Below, piece by piece: positions 43,557 through 52,277 of a DNA stretch of 64,000 nucleotides. The notes under the pieces were generated by a model. That model saw only the letters and a list, made by a program, of their open reading frames with translations. It made no database searches and was not told the origin of the DNA. The stretch's first letter is position 1; each line of letters opens with the position of its first letter. The DNA lies in NCBI GenBank assembly GCA_016704565.1, contig JADIZV010000001.1, positions 434,001-498,000 of the forward strand, read 5' to 3'. The position numbers and the translations under genes are program-made. Source of the stretch: Candidatus Phosphoribacter baldrii. Lineage in GTDB: Bacteria > Actinomycetota > Actinomycetes > Actinomycetales > Dermatophilaceae.

Positions 43557-44333
43557 TCAGCTCACTTCCAGTCGGGACTTGCTGGGCATTTCCGAGCGCA
43601 CGGGTCCAGGCGCGAGCACCTGGCCCTTGGGGTCTGCAACAGCCCGCCCGCCGCGATGCTTCCCGCTCAGGCCGGGCGACACGGCATACCGGGTGACGAG
43701 GGCGAGCAGCCCGTCGACGGTGAGGGCGAGCGCGGCGACCAGGATCGCGCCACCGGCCATCTGCGGGTAGTCGCGGACCGCGAGCCCGTCGATGAGGTAG
43801 CGCCCGAGCCCGCCGAGGCTCACTGCCGCGGCGATCGTCGCGGTCGCGATGACCTGCAGGGTCGCCGCTCGCACTCCGGACAGCAGCAACGGCAGCGCGC
43901 ACGGCAGTTCGACCCCGCGCAGCACCTCCGGGCCCCGCATCCCCATCCCGTATGCCGCGTCGCGCGCCGCCGGATCGACCGCCCGGACCCCCGCCTCGGC
44001 GCCGGAAAGCAGCGGTGGGATGGCGAGCAGGACGAGCACGACGACGCTAGGGATGACGAACGCAAGGTTCGAAGAGATCCGCGGCCCGACGAACATGGCG
44101 ACGGCGAAGAGCAGCCCGAGGCTGGGGACAGCGCGCGCGGCGTTGGCGCCCGTCACCAGCCAGCGACCGCGGCCGGTGTGCCCGACCCACAGCCCGAGCG
44201 GCAGCGCCACCGCCGCGGCCAGCACGAGCGAGAGCGCCGAATAGCCCAGGTGCTCGACGAGCCGGGTCGGTATGCCGCGCGACCCGGACCACTGCTCCGG
44301 CGCGGTCAGCCACGCCCAGATCTGGGTGATCAC
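43557..44333 (-). CDS. ABC permease (ProW/OpuCB-type) 1
   Basis: 258 residues from GTG 44333, which overlaps the preceding permease stop. Six helices with the EAA-type motif GVRAVDPAARDAAYGMGMRG, then PEVLRGVELPCALPLLLSGV, and AAAVSLGGLGRYLIDGLAVR. A C-terminal tail of about 40 residues is polar. Two different permeases, as here, are typical of OpuC-type importers. Confidence 0.88.
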   Translation of the reverse strand: MITQIWAWLTAPEQWSGSRGIPTRLVEHLGYSALSLVLAAAVALPLGLWVGHTGRGRWLVTGANAARAVPSLGLLFAVAMFVGPRISSNLAFVIPSVVVLVLLAIPPLLSGAEAGVRAVDPAARDAAYGMGMRGPEVLRGVELPCALPLLLSGVRAATLQVIATATIAAAVSLGGLGRYLIDGLAVRDYPQMAGGAILVAALALTVDGLLALVTRYAVSPGLSGKHRGGRAVADPKGQVLAPGPVRSEMPSKSRLEVS

Positions 44334-45010
44334 GTCGCAGCCACCTCCTTCGGAGCACGACCTGATCCACCGCTGGACCCGGCGCGGGCCCACGGAGTCA
44401 GCGCCCATTCGGCGCCGCGGATCGCCAGGTCGAAGACCAGCGCCAGGAGCACGCATCCGACGATCCCCACCCCGATCTCGAGCGGGAACGAGCGCTGATA
44501 GCCGTCGGTGAGGTAATAGCCGAGCTGCGGATAGCCGATGAGCGAGGCGACCGACACGATGCTGACGTTCGACACGGCCGCCACCCGCAGCCCGCTCGCC
44601 AACACGGGCACCGCCAGCGGGAGCTCGACCGCCAGCGCCCGGCCGAGCCGCCGGTAGCCCATCGCCGTCGCAGCCAGGGCCGTCGACTCCGGCACCGAGC
44701 CGAGCGCGTCGACGACCGACCGCACGAGCAGCGCCACCGTATAGATCGTCATCGCGACATAGACGTTGATCGCGTCGAGGATCTTGCTGCCCAGCACAAG
44801 CGGCATGAGGATGAACAGCGCCAAGCTCGGGATCGTGTAGAGCAGCCCACTCCCCCCGACGATGAGCGGCGCGACCCGCGGCAAGCGGCGGGCCAGCCAC
44901 CCGAGCGGCAGCGCGAGCGCCAGCCCGACGACCAAGGGGATCCCGGCGAGCAGCGCGTGGGACGCGGCATACCCGCCGATGTCCCCGAGGTGCTCCCAGA
45001 CCCAGGTCAC
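44330..45010 (-). CDS. ABC permease (ProW/OpuCD-type) 2
   Basis: 226 residues, start overlapping the ATPase stop. Contains SHALLAGIPLVVGLALALPL, GSGLLYTIPSLALFILMPLV and the EAA loop ALAATAMGYRRLGRALAVEL. Six helices. Forms a heterodimeric channel with the neighbouring permease. Confidence 0.9.
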   Translation of the reverse strand: MTWVWEHLGDIGGYAASHALLAGIPLVVGLALALPLGWLARRLPRVAPLIVGGSGLLYTIPSLALFILMPLVLGSKILDAINVYVAMTIYTVALLVRSVVDALGSVPESTALAATAMGYRRLGRALAVELPLAVPVLASGLRVAAVSNVSIVSVASLIGYPQLGYYLTDGYQRSFPLEIGVGIVGCVLLALVFDLAIRGAEWALTPWARAGSSGGSGRAPKEVAAT

Positions 45011-46209
45011 GTCGCGGTCCCAGCCGGGTCGCCGCCGGCAGTCTCCCGTATGCCGTCCGCCCCCGTCCCAGCCCCGTCCTCGCCACCCGCGGGGTCGACC
45101 TGGGACGCACCGGCGGGCCGGCTCATGGCCGCAACGACTCGGTTAGCGGTGACGGTGCCGGCAAAACGACCCGATTCGTCGACGAGCACCCCACGCCCCG
45201 ACGGCGCCGACAAGGCAGCGTCGAGCACGGCTCGATAGGACGCGTCGACCCGAGCCACCGTGCCGCCGCGGTGCAGGTGCTCGGGCCCGATCGGGCCGGT
45301 GAGCCGATCCGGTTCGACCCAGCCGACCGGCGCTCCGGCGTCGTCGAGGACGAGCAGCCAGCGATCGGTCGTCGCGGCACGGGCGGCACCCACCCCAGCC
45401 CCCAGCCGCACGGTCGGCTCGTCGCGCAGCGCCAGCGGGGGCGCGCCTCGGAACCCGAGCGCGCGGTAGCCCCGGTCGCGGCCCACAAAGTCGGCAACAA
45501 AGTCGTCCACCGGGTCGGCGAGCAGCCGAGCGGGGGTGTCCAACTGCGCGAGGCGCCCGCCCACCCGCAGCACCGCCACCTGGTCACCGAGCTTGATCGC
45601 CTCGTCGATGTCGTGGGTGACGAAGAGGATCGTCTTGCCCAACTCGCGCTGCAACCGAAGGAACTCGTCCTGCAACTGCTCACGCACCACCGGGTCGACA
45701 GCGGAGAACGGCTCGTCCATGAGCATGACCGGCGGGTCCGCGGCCAGCGCGCGTGCGACCCCGACGCGCTGCTGCTGCCCGCCGGAGAGCTGGCTGGGAT
45801 AGCGCCCTCCGTATGCCGCCTCCAACCCGACGAGCTCAAGCATCTCGGCCGCTCGGCGGCGGGCCTTGGCGGTGTCCCAGCCGAGCAGTCGCGGGACGGT
45901 GGCGACGTTGTCGAGCACGGTGCGGTGCGGGAAGAGCCCGGCGTGCTGGATGACGTAGCCGATGCCGCGCCGAAGCTCTGCCTCGTCGAGTGCCGCCGTG
46001 TCGCGCCCATCGAGCCAGATCGACCCGGAGGTCGGGGTGATCATCCGGTTGACCATCCGCAGGGTCGTCGTCTTGCCGCATCCCGAGGGTCCGACGAGGA
46101 CGGTGATCTGACCGGTAGGCGCCTCAAGGGTGAGGTCGTCGACGGCGACGCTTGGCGCGTGACCGGGCGCACCGGCATACCTCTTGGTCACACCCTCGAA
46201 GCGGATCAT
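45007..46209 (-). CDS. ABC transporter ATP-binding protein with CBS domains (ProV/OpuCA-type)
   Basis: 400 residues: Walker A VLVGPSGCGKTTTLRMVNRM, Q-loop GYVIQHAGLFPHRTV, signature YPSQLSGGQQQRVGVARALA, Walker B VMLMDEPFSAVDP, H-loop FVTHDIDEAIKLGD. Residues 270-380 form a CBS pair (WLLVLDDAGAPVGWVEPDRL; GRGVLVDESGRFAGTVTANR), which in OpuA senses ionic strength. First gene of the operon. Confidence 0.93.
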   Translation of the reverse strand: MIRFEGVTKRYAGAPGHAPSVAVDDLTLEAPTGQITVLVGPSGCGKTTTLRMVNRMITPTSGSIWLDGRDTAALDEAELRRGIGYVIQHAGLFPHRTVLDNVATVPRLLGWDTAKARRRAAEMLELVGLEAAYGGRYPSQLSGGQQQRVGVARALAADPPVMLMDEPFSAVDPVVREQLQDEFLRLQRELGKTILFVTHDIDEAIKLGDQVAVLRVGGRLAQLDTPARLLADPVDDFVADFVGRDRGYRALGFRGAPPLALRDEPTVRLGAGVGAARAATTDRWLLVLDDAGAPVGWVEPDRLTGPIGPEHLHRGGTVARVDASYRAVLDAALSAPSGRGVLVDESGRFAGTVTANRVVAAMSRPAGASQVDPAGGEDGAGTGADGIRETAGGDPAGTAT

Positions 46210-46271
46210 CCCGACACGCTAACCCAGCCCTCTGACACTGGGGTCGGAAGCGGTATGCCGCTTGGGTCGGC

Positions 46272-46892
46272 TCAGACGTCGCTGCGGTGGAAGTTCTGCC
46301 AGGAGCGACTCGCGGTCGGGCCGCGCTGACCCTGGTAGTGCGACCCGTATGCCGCGCTGCCGTAAGGGTTTTCGGCCGGCGAGCTGAGCCGGAAGAAGCA
46401 GAGCTGGCCGATCTTCATGCCCGGATACAGGATGATCGGCAGGGTCGCGACGTTGGAGAGCTCAAGCGTGACGTGGCCGCTGAATCCGGGGTCGACGAAG
46501 CCGGCCGTCGCGTGGGTGAGCAGACCGAGTCGGCCCAGGCTCGACTTGCCCTCGACCCGGGCGGCCAGGTCGTCCGGGAGGGTGACCGTCTCGAGTGTGG
46601 AGCCCAGGACGAACTCGCCTGGATGCAGGACGAATCGGTCCTCGGCGGTATCGCCCGAAGCGGCCGACGCTCCCCCCGATCCCCCGACCTCGACGAGCCG
46701 GGTGAGGTCGGGCTGTTCGGCCGCCGGGTCGATATAGGGGTAGCGGTGGTTGTCGAACAGCCGGAAGAACTTGTCGAGCCGGACGTCGACGCTGGAGGGC
46801 TGGACCATCGCCGGGTCCCAGGGGTCCAGACGCACCCGCCCGGACTCGATCTCGGCGCGGATGTCCCTGTCGGAGAGCAGCACAGTGGTCAC
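46272..46892 (-). CDS. dcd: dCTP deaminase
   Basis: About 206 residues from GTG 46892 (GTG 46883 is possible). VLLSDRDIRAEIESGRVRLD, then VQPSSVDVRLDKFFRLFDNH and the active-site block VEGKSSLGRLGLLTHATAGF, then VDPGFSGHVTLELSN with the catalytic Glu. A Gly/Ser/Ala-rich insert of about 15 residues (VGGSGGASAASGDTAEDRF) makes it slightly longer than usual. Converts dCTP to dUTP (or dUMP in bifunctional forms). TAGCGT directly before the start suggests a leaderless mRNA. Confidence 0.95.
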   Translation of the reverse strand: MTTVLLSDRDIRAEIESGRVRLDPWDPAMVQPSSVDVRLDKFFRLFDNHRYPYIDPAAEQPDLTRLVEVGGSGGASAASGDTAEDRFVLHPGEFVLGSTLETVTLPDDLAARVEGKSSLGRLGLLTHATAGFVDPGFSGHVTLELSNVATLPIILYPGMKIGQLCFFRLSSPAENPYGSAAYGSHYQGQRGPTASRSWQNFHRSDV

Positions 46893-47026
46893 GCTACCGC
46901 GCCGGCTTGGCTGGCTGCGTGGGTCGGCCTCGGGCGGCGGACCTCGGTTGGAGTGGGTCGGCCCCGGTCGGCTAGACTGCCGACTCGCCCCGACAGGTCT
47001 GGCCAAGCCGTGCTGAACCGGGGCTC

Positions 47027-47097
47027 GCGAGCGTAGCTCAATGGTAGAGCGCTAGCTTCCCAAGCTAGATACGCGGGTTCGATTCCCGTCGCTCGCT
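47027..47097 (+). tRNA. tRNA-Gly (anticodon CCC)
   Basis: A 71-nt cloverleaf. The acceptor GCGAGCG pairs with CGCTCGC, the anticodon stem CTAGC/GCTAG encloses loop TTCCCAA (anticodon CCC), and the T arm contains GGTTCGATT. No encoded CCA. Confidence 0.95.
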
Positions 47098-47390
47098 CTC
47101 TTCATGCCCTTGCTCTGTTCGACCGTGGATCCTCCCGGCCCGCCTTTTTCAGGCGCACAACATTCTTCGAGCACGAAAAGGGCGCGCCAATCCCGCGGGG
47201 CCCGATATGGGTCTCACGCGTGATCGTATGCCGTCCCAGTTAAGGAAACATCAACTCCCCGATAAACGTTGACCCGCCGCGCATGGAGGTTGTCACAGGA
47301 CCGAAGAGCCCACCCCTAGGCCGTTTATGCATACGGTGGGGGGTATGCCCGGCCAGTCGGCCGCGGCTCGTCCCGACGATAGGAAGCGCC
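47098..47390. promoter_or_regulatory. Upstream region of the sulfide-oxidation operon
   Basis: No gene. It contains one GTATGCCG copy (about 47228), the AT-richer stretch AGTTAAGGAAACATCAACTC and TTGACC at 47269-47274 as a possible -35. The inverted repeat GCATAC-GGTGGGGG-GTATGC at 47329-47348 lies 43 bp ahead of the start and could be an operator. AGGAAG at 47381-47386 is the ribosome site. Confidence 0.45.
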
Positions 47391-47774
47391 ATGAGGACCC
47401 CTCGCATCCTGATCCTGGGAGTCGCAGCAACCGCCCTGATCGGTGCGGTATCCACCGGCACAGCCCCGTCTTCACGCTCTGCGCCGCAACAGATCCCCGC
47501 TGCAACCACCACGACCACGACGCTGCTGACCCACCCCGGAAAGATCCTGGCCGGCAACTGCTTCCAGTGCCACGGCACTGACGGCATCAACGGCACGTTC
47601 GAGGGGATCGCGGGCGAGTCCGCAACGGAGTTGTACAACGAGCTCAAAGAGCTGCAAACCACGACCGAAGCCGACGAAGCCATCATGAAGGTTCATGCCA
47701 ACGGCTACACCGACGAGCAATTGCGGCTCATCGCCGACTATTTCTCCAAGGTCCCGACGAGCGTGAGGAAATGA
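47391..47774 (+). CDS. Small exported c-type cytochrome (sulfide dehydrogenase electron acceptor)
   Basis: 127 residues. An N-terminal helix RILILGVAATALIGAVSTGT serves as export signal or anchor, followed by a Thr-rich linker. The single haem site is C57-F-Q-C60-H61 (GNCFQCHGTDG). A C-terminal Met (IMKVHANGYTDEQLRLIADY) is the probable sixth ligand. Length and pattern match class I cytochromes paired with flavocytochrome c. Its stop overlaps the FccB start (ATGA). Probably takes electrons from the flavoprotein to the respiratory chain. Confidence 0.88.
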   Translation: MRTPRILILGVAATALIGAVSTGTAPSSRSAPQQIPAATTTTTTLLTHPGKILAGNCFQCHGTDGINGTFEGIAGESATELYNELKELQTTTEADEAIMKVHANGYTDEQLRLIADYFSKVPTSVRK

Positions 47775-49096
47775 CCATGGCTCTCTCCCGTCGCAATTTC
47801 GTCCAATTGCTCGGAGCCGCCGGCATCAGCGCCGCAGCCTCCGCAGCCTTCTTCGACGAGTCCGCCGCGAACGCCGCCCGCTACGCCGAGGGCGACGTCT
47901 CGAACGGGTCGCGCACGCCGAGGGGGGCATCGGGCCGGGTCGTCATCGTCGGTGGCGGCATGGCCGGCACCAGTGCTGCTCGCTACCTGCGCCGCTGGGG
48001 TGGCTCCGGCCTGACCCTCACGCTGGTCGAGCGCAACACGGCATACACAAGCAACATCATGAGCAACGGAGTGCTCACGGGGCAGACCACCATCCCCTCG
48101 CTGCAGTACTCCTACGCCGCCCTGCGCAACACCTACGGCGTCAACGTCGTGACGGCCGAGGCGCTGGGGGTCAACCCCACTGCCCAGACCGTCACGCTGT
48201 CCAACGGCAGCACGCTCGGTTACGACCGGCTCGTCGTCGCGCCGGGGATCGTGTTCGATGCCCTGCCGGGGCTCACGGTGGGTGACTACGACACCACCTA
48301 CCCCCACGCGTGGCAGGCGGGCGCCCAGACGACGCTGCTGCGCAACCAGCTGATGAGTATGCCGTCCGGCGGCACGTTCGTCATGACCATCCCGCCAGCG
48401 CCCTACCGCTGTCCCCCGGGACCCTACGAGCGTGCCTGCCTGGTGGCTGACTGGCTTAAGAAGAACAAGCCAGGGAGCCGCGTCGTCGTCCTGGACGCCA
48501 ATCCCAAGATCATGGCCGAGCCGATCGCCTTCACGGAGGCATTCACCTCCATCCACGCAGGCGTCATCCGCTACGTCCCGAATGCGGTGATCGATCACGT
48601 CGACAAGGCCAACAGCACCGTCGTCACGACGGCTGAGAGCGTCCGGTTTGACGTCTTCAACCCCATCCCGCCCCACCGCGCCGGTGCCCTCGCCCAGAGC
48701 GCTGGGCTGGTCAACGTCGGTGGGCGGTGGGCTGGTGTGGACGTGCTCAGCTATGAGAGTTCGGCTGTGCCGCGGATCCACGTCCTCGGGGACGCGATCG
48801 GGACGACGATGCCCAAGTCGGGTCACATCGCCAACGCCCAGGCGAAGGTGTTGGCCGATGCCATCCCCAAGCTGCTCACCGGGCAAGCGCTCAACCAGGC
48901 GCCCGCGACGAGCAGCGCGTGCTACTCCCCGATCACCATGACCACCGCGTCATGGCTCACCGGGGTGTTCCACTACGACCCGGCGACCCGGACCATGCTC
49001 GTCAAGAGCATCGCCGAGGCACCGAGTATCTCCGCGAGCAACTACAAGGACATGAGCAAGTGGTTTACCGGGCTCATGCAGGACACCTTCGCCTGA
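47771..49096 (+). CDS. fccB: Flavocytochrome c sulfide dehydrogenase, flavoprotein subunit
   Basis: 441 residues. Twin-arginine signal SRRNFVQLLGAAGISAAASA, FAD Rossmann motif GRVVIVGGGMAGTSAARYLR, second nucleotide motif and the conserved redox-Cys region APYRCPPGPYERACLVADWL, later IHVLGDAIGTTMPKSGHIAN and the C-terminal FCSD flavin-binding domain (FHYDPATRTMLVK). Oxidises sulfide to sulfur/polysulfide outside the membrane and reduces the cytochrome encoded just upstream. ATG 47771 overlaps the cytochrome stop; its stop overlaps ccdA. Confidence 0.9.
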   Translation: MTMALSRRNFVQLLGAAGISAAASAAFFDESAANAARYAEGDVSNGSRTPRGASGRVVIVGGGMAGTSAARYLRRWGGSGLTLTLVERNTAYTSNIMSNGVLTGQTTIPSLQYSYAALRNTYGVNVVTAEALGVNPTAQTVTLSNGSTLGYDRLVVAPGIVFDALPGLTVGDYDTTYPHAWQAGAQTTLLRNQLMSMPSGGTFVMTIPPAPYRCPPGPYERACLVADWLKKNKPGSRVVVLDANPKIMAEPIAFTEAFTSIHAGVIRYVPNAVIDHVDKANSTVVTTAESVRFDVFNPIPPHRAGALAQSAGLVNVGGRWAGVDVLSYESSAVPRIHVLGDAIGTTMPKSGHIANAQAKVLADAIPKLLTGQALNQAPATSSACYSPITMTTASWLTGVFHYDPATRTMLVKSIAEAPSISASNYKDMSKWFTGLMQDTFA

Positions 49097-49884
49097 TGAC
49101 GACTGTCACGCTGCCGCTGGCGGTGGCCGCCGGCTTGGCATCCTTCGCCTCGCCCTGTTTCCTGCCCGTGGTCCCCGCCGTCGTCGCTCAGGTCGTCGGC
49201 GACGGTAGGGCGCGGGGCCGGGGAGCGGTCACGCGGGCTGCCGCGTTCGTGGTCGGTTTCTCGATCGTCTTCGTCGCAGTGTGGGCCTCACTCGGTCTTG
49301 TCGGCCAGGTCCTCGGCGACCACCGAGACCTGGCCCGCGTCCTGGGCGGCGTGTTGCTCGTCGTGATGGGTCTGCACCTGGCCGGCCTGGTCGAGATCCC
49401 GCTGCTGCACCGGCAGTGGCGCCTCTCGGCCGGGCCGGTCGGGTCGACCCGGCCGGTCGGGTCGGCCGGGTTGGCCGGGTCGACCGGACCTGCCGGGCCA
49501 GCCAGCGACCGGACCGGAACGGTCGTCCCCCGACCGGACCAGCGGACTCCCGGTCACCGCCGCGCCCTGCTCATGGGACTGGCCTTCGGGGCCGGCTGGA
49601 CCCCGTGCATCGGACCCATCCTCGGGGCGGTCATCGGCGTGGCCAGCGGCGAAACCATGGCGGATGGCGCGCTGCTGCTGATCGCCTACTGCCTTGGCCT
49701 TGGCCTGCCGTTGCTCGCCGTCGCGGGAGGGGCCGGTGTCGTGGGCTCTCGATGGTCGGTCCTGCGTCGCCGGGCAGCGCTCGTCGAGGTGACCAGCGGT
49801 GCCATCGTGGCCCTCACCGGGGTGGCGCTCGTCGCCAACCTCTTCGGCCGCCTGGCAGCGACCCTCCCCGCTCTCGGCGGCTGA
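49096..49884 (+). CDS. ccdA: CcdA-type thiol-disulfide membrane transporter
   Basis: 262 residues, six helices, with the two redox cysteines in FASPCFLPVVPAVVAQVVGD and GAGWTPCIGPILGAVIGVAS. The loop between helices 3 and 4 carries a repeated Gly/Ser/Pro stretch (VGSTRPVGSAGLAGSTGPAG). Transfers reducing power across the membrane to keep the apocytochrome CXXCH motif reduced. Start overlaps the fccB stop (TGATG). Confidence 0.92.
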   Translation: MTTVTLPLAVAAGLASFASPCFLPVVPAVVAQVVGDGRARGRGAVTRAAAFVVGFSIVFVAVWASLGLVGQVLGDHRDLARVLGGVLLVVMGLHLAGLVEIPLLHRQWRLSAGPVGSTRPVGSAGLAGSTGPAGPASDRTGTVVPRPDQRTPGHRRALLMGLAFGAGWTPCIGPILGAVIGVASGETMADGALLLIAYCLGLGLPLLAVAGGAGVVGSRWSVLRRRAALVEVTSGAIVALTGVALVANLFGRLAATLPALGG

Positions 49885-49895
49885 AGGAGCCCCCC

Positions 49896-51329
49896 ATGAC
49901 CATGTCCCACGCCGTTGCGCGCAGCCCGCTCGGGGTGATCTGGCGGTTCCTCACCTCGAAGGTCACGGCCATCGGGCTCATCCTCACCCTCGGCGTGCTC
50001 ACCTTGCTGGGCACCCTCTTCCCCCAGCTCCCAGACTCCGCACGCGGCAACTCCATGGCGACCGCGGCGTGGCTGGACGGCATACGACCTCGCTTCGGTG
50101 ACGCCACCGACTGGCTGGCGAGGATGCAGGTTTTCGGCGTCTTCCACTCTCTGACGTTCACGACGACCGCTGCGGTGCTCGGACTGAGCACGCTGGCCTG
50201 CACGCTCAACCGGACCCCTGCGTTGTGGCGGCAGGTGGCCCGTCCGCCGCTCCACCCCAGCGGTCACCTCCTGGACCAGATCCACCACTCCCGACGCGTG
50301 GTCGTCGCCACGGACCCCGCGTCGGTGACGGCATCCGTCGCCGCCCACCTGCGGGGGCGCTACCACCTGGTCACCACCTCCACGGCCGAGGCAACGGACC
50401 TGTATGCCGTGCGCCACCGGTTCGCCCCACTCGCGACACTCGTCGCTCACGCCGGCATCGTCCTAGTGCTAGCAGCCGCTGCAGTCACGGGGCAGGTCGC
50501 CTTCCGCGACTCGGAAGTCGCGATTGTCGTTGGGGAACGTCACGCCGTCGGGCACGACACCAGGCTGGTCATCGAGGCCGCAAGCTTCACCGACAGCTAC
50601 ACCGAAGCCGGAACTCCCCTGGATTACGCCAGTGACCTCAAGTTGCTCGCCGACGGAAGACCCGTGGCACGGGCGACCGTCCGGGTCAACGAACCGCTTC
50701 GGTATGACGACATCGCGATCTACCAGTCCTTCTATGGCGTGGCTGCGGTGCTTCAGGTCAGCGACCCGACCGGCACCACGCTCTTCGACGGAGGCGTCCC
50801 CCTCAAGTGGGGGGCGGAGGACGGCATCCACACCGTCGGGTTGCTCGACCTGCCCCTCCCGGGCGAGCAGCTCGCTGTCGTCAGCACCGTTTCGGGCAAG
50901 CGCGACCCGCTCTTGCGCGCGGGCCAGGTGCAGATCGTCACCTATCGGGGCGGGGCCGAGACTGACCGGCGGGTCATCTCGACCGGCGTGGCAACAGACG
51001 TCGGCGGCCTACGGGTGACCTTCCTGCGCGAGCGCCAGTTCACCGGGCTCACCGTGGCCCGCGACCCTGGCTCGCTCTGGGTCTGGTGGGGCGCCGCTTT
51101 GCTGCTCGTGGGAATGACCATCACCTTCTCGATGCGACCTCGGCGGCTCTGGGTGCGGATCACCGCACATCCCTCCGGAAGCCAGGTGCACGTCGTGACC
51201 CCGGCCCGCACGACGCCCACTGACGCCGATCTCCATGATCCCGACTCGGCCACTCTCGACGAACTGATCCGCGCGCTGACCCCCGCGTCCGTCGAGACCC
51301 TCCCCGACCCCGCCCTGATCCGGAAGTAG
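49896..51329 (+). CDS. resB: ResB-family cytochrome c biogenesis protein
   Basis: 477 residues, start ATG 49896 after AAGGAG. Three N-terminal helices (TSKVTAIGLILTLGVLTLLG; HSLTFTTTAAVLGLSTLACT; PLATLVAHAGIVLVLAAAAV), a large extracytoplasmic domain with RVNEPLRYDDIAIYQSFYG (typical ResB), and a fourth helix SLWVWWGAALLLVGMTITFS. Works with CcsA/ResC in System II haem delivery and attachment. Confidence 0.92.
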   Translation: MTMSHAVARSPLGVIWRFLTSKVTAIGLILTLGVLTLLGTLFPQLPDSARGNSMATAAWLDGIRPRFGDATDWLARMQVFGVFHSLTFTTTAAVLGLSTLACTLNRTPALWRQVARPPLHPSGHLLDQIHHSRRVVVATDPASVTASVAAHLRGRYHLVTTSTAEATDLYAVRHRFAPLATLVAHAGIVLVLAAAAVTGQVAFRDSEVAIVVGERHAVGHDTRLVIEAASFTDSYTEAGTPLDYASDLKLLADGRPVARATVRVNEPLRYDDIAIYQSFYGVAAVLQVSDPTGTTLFDGGVPLKWGAEDGIHTVGLLDLPLPGEQLAVVSTVSGKRDPLLRAGQVQIVTYRGGAETDRRVISTGVATDVGGLRVTFLRERQFTGLTVARDPGSLWVWWGAALLLVGMTITFSMRPRRLWVRITAHPSGSQVHVVTPARTTPTDADLHDPDSATLDELIRALTPASVETLPDPALIRK

Positions 51330-51335
51330 GCAGCC

Positions 51336-52277
51336 ATGCTCACCCTGTCCTCGCTTGCCGTCTCGACCAGCACCATCCTCGTCTTGCTCGCGTTCGTGGC
51401 GGCGCTCAGCGGTCTGGTCGGCCGACGCCGGTCCGCGACCACACGGCATACGGCTGGGGTTCCCGCGCTGGTCCTCGCCTCCGCGGGGGGACCGGGGCAG
51501 CAGGCACCCGCGGGCGTCCTCGACGAACCCGGCTCCACGGACGCGACCCTCCCGTCGCGGCCGACCACCGGCTGGTATGCCGCCGCGCTGGCCCATCTCG
51601 CGCTGGCCGTGTTGACGGTCGGCCTGGTCACTCGGGCCGTTGCCGTGGGCCACGGCCCCTTCGCCAACCAGCACGAGTTCGCCGTGTCATTCGCGTGGGG
51701 CCTGCTGCTCGCGCTCGCCTGGACCCGGTGGCGCCACCAGGCCGACGGACTCACGGTCGCCGTCCTGCCGCTCGCGCTGGGCATGCTCCTGTATGCCGCG
51801 ACCGTCTCGGCCACGCCGAACCCCCTCGTGCCGGCGCTGCAACACAACCTTCTGCTCACCGTTCATGTGCTCGCGGCCGTCATCGCCTACGGGGCGGCTG
51901 GGGTGGCCTGCGCTGCGGCATTGCTGTCCCTCGGACGCCCGGTCCTCGTCCGCCTTGGGTGGGTCGGGGCCCCAGCCCCGGCGCGTCTGGACGAGCTGGG
52001 TTATCGGGCCGTGGCCGTCGCATTCCCCCTCATGACCGTCATGCTCATCCTCGGTTCCGTGTGGGCAGAACGGGCCTGGGGGACCTATTGGAGTTGGGAC
52101 CCCAAGGAGACCGCGGCGCTGCTGACGTGGCTCGTCTATGGCGGTTACTTGCACGCGCGGGTCGTGCGCGGGTGGCGTGGCCGACGGGCTGCCTGGCTGC
52201 TCGTCGTCGGCTTCGTCGCCGTGCTGTTCACCTACTTCGGCAACCTGTTCCTTGGCGGGATGCACAGCTATGCCTGA
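51336..52277 (+). CDS. ccsA: CcsA/ResC haem exporter-synthase
   Basis: 313 residues. Eight helices with the tryptophan-rich haem-handling motif WGTYWSWDPKETAALLTWLV and conserved His residues (ANQHEFAVSFAWGLLLALAW; LLLTVHVLAAVIAYGAAGVA; the final GGMHSYA). A 50-residue insert (residues 35-80, GGPGQQAPAGVL) follows helix 1. Starts 6 bp after resB and overlaps the thioredoxin gene. Confidence 0.93.
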   Translation: MLTLSSLAVSTSTILVLLAFVAALSGLVGRRRSATTRHTAGVPALVLASAGGPGQQAPAGVLDEPGSTDATLPSRPTTGWYAAALAHLALAVLTVGLVTRAVAVGHGPFANQHEFAVSFAWGLLLALAWTRWRHQADGLTVAVLPLALGMLLYAATVSATPNPLVPALQHNLLLTVHVLAAVIAYGAAGVACAAALLSLGRPVLVRLGWVGAPAPARLDELGYRAVAVAFPLMTVMLILGSVWAERAWGTYWSWDPKETAALLTWLVYGGYLHARVVRGWRGRRAAWLLVVGFVAVLFTYFGNLFLGGMHSYA

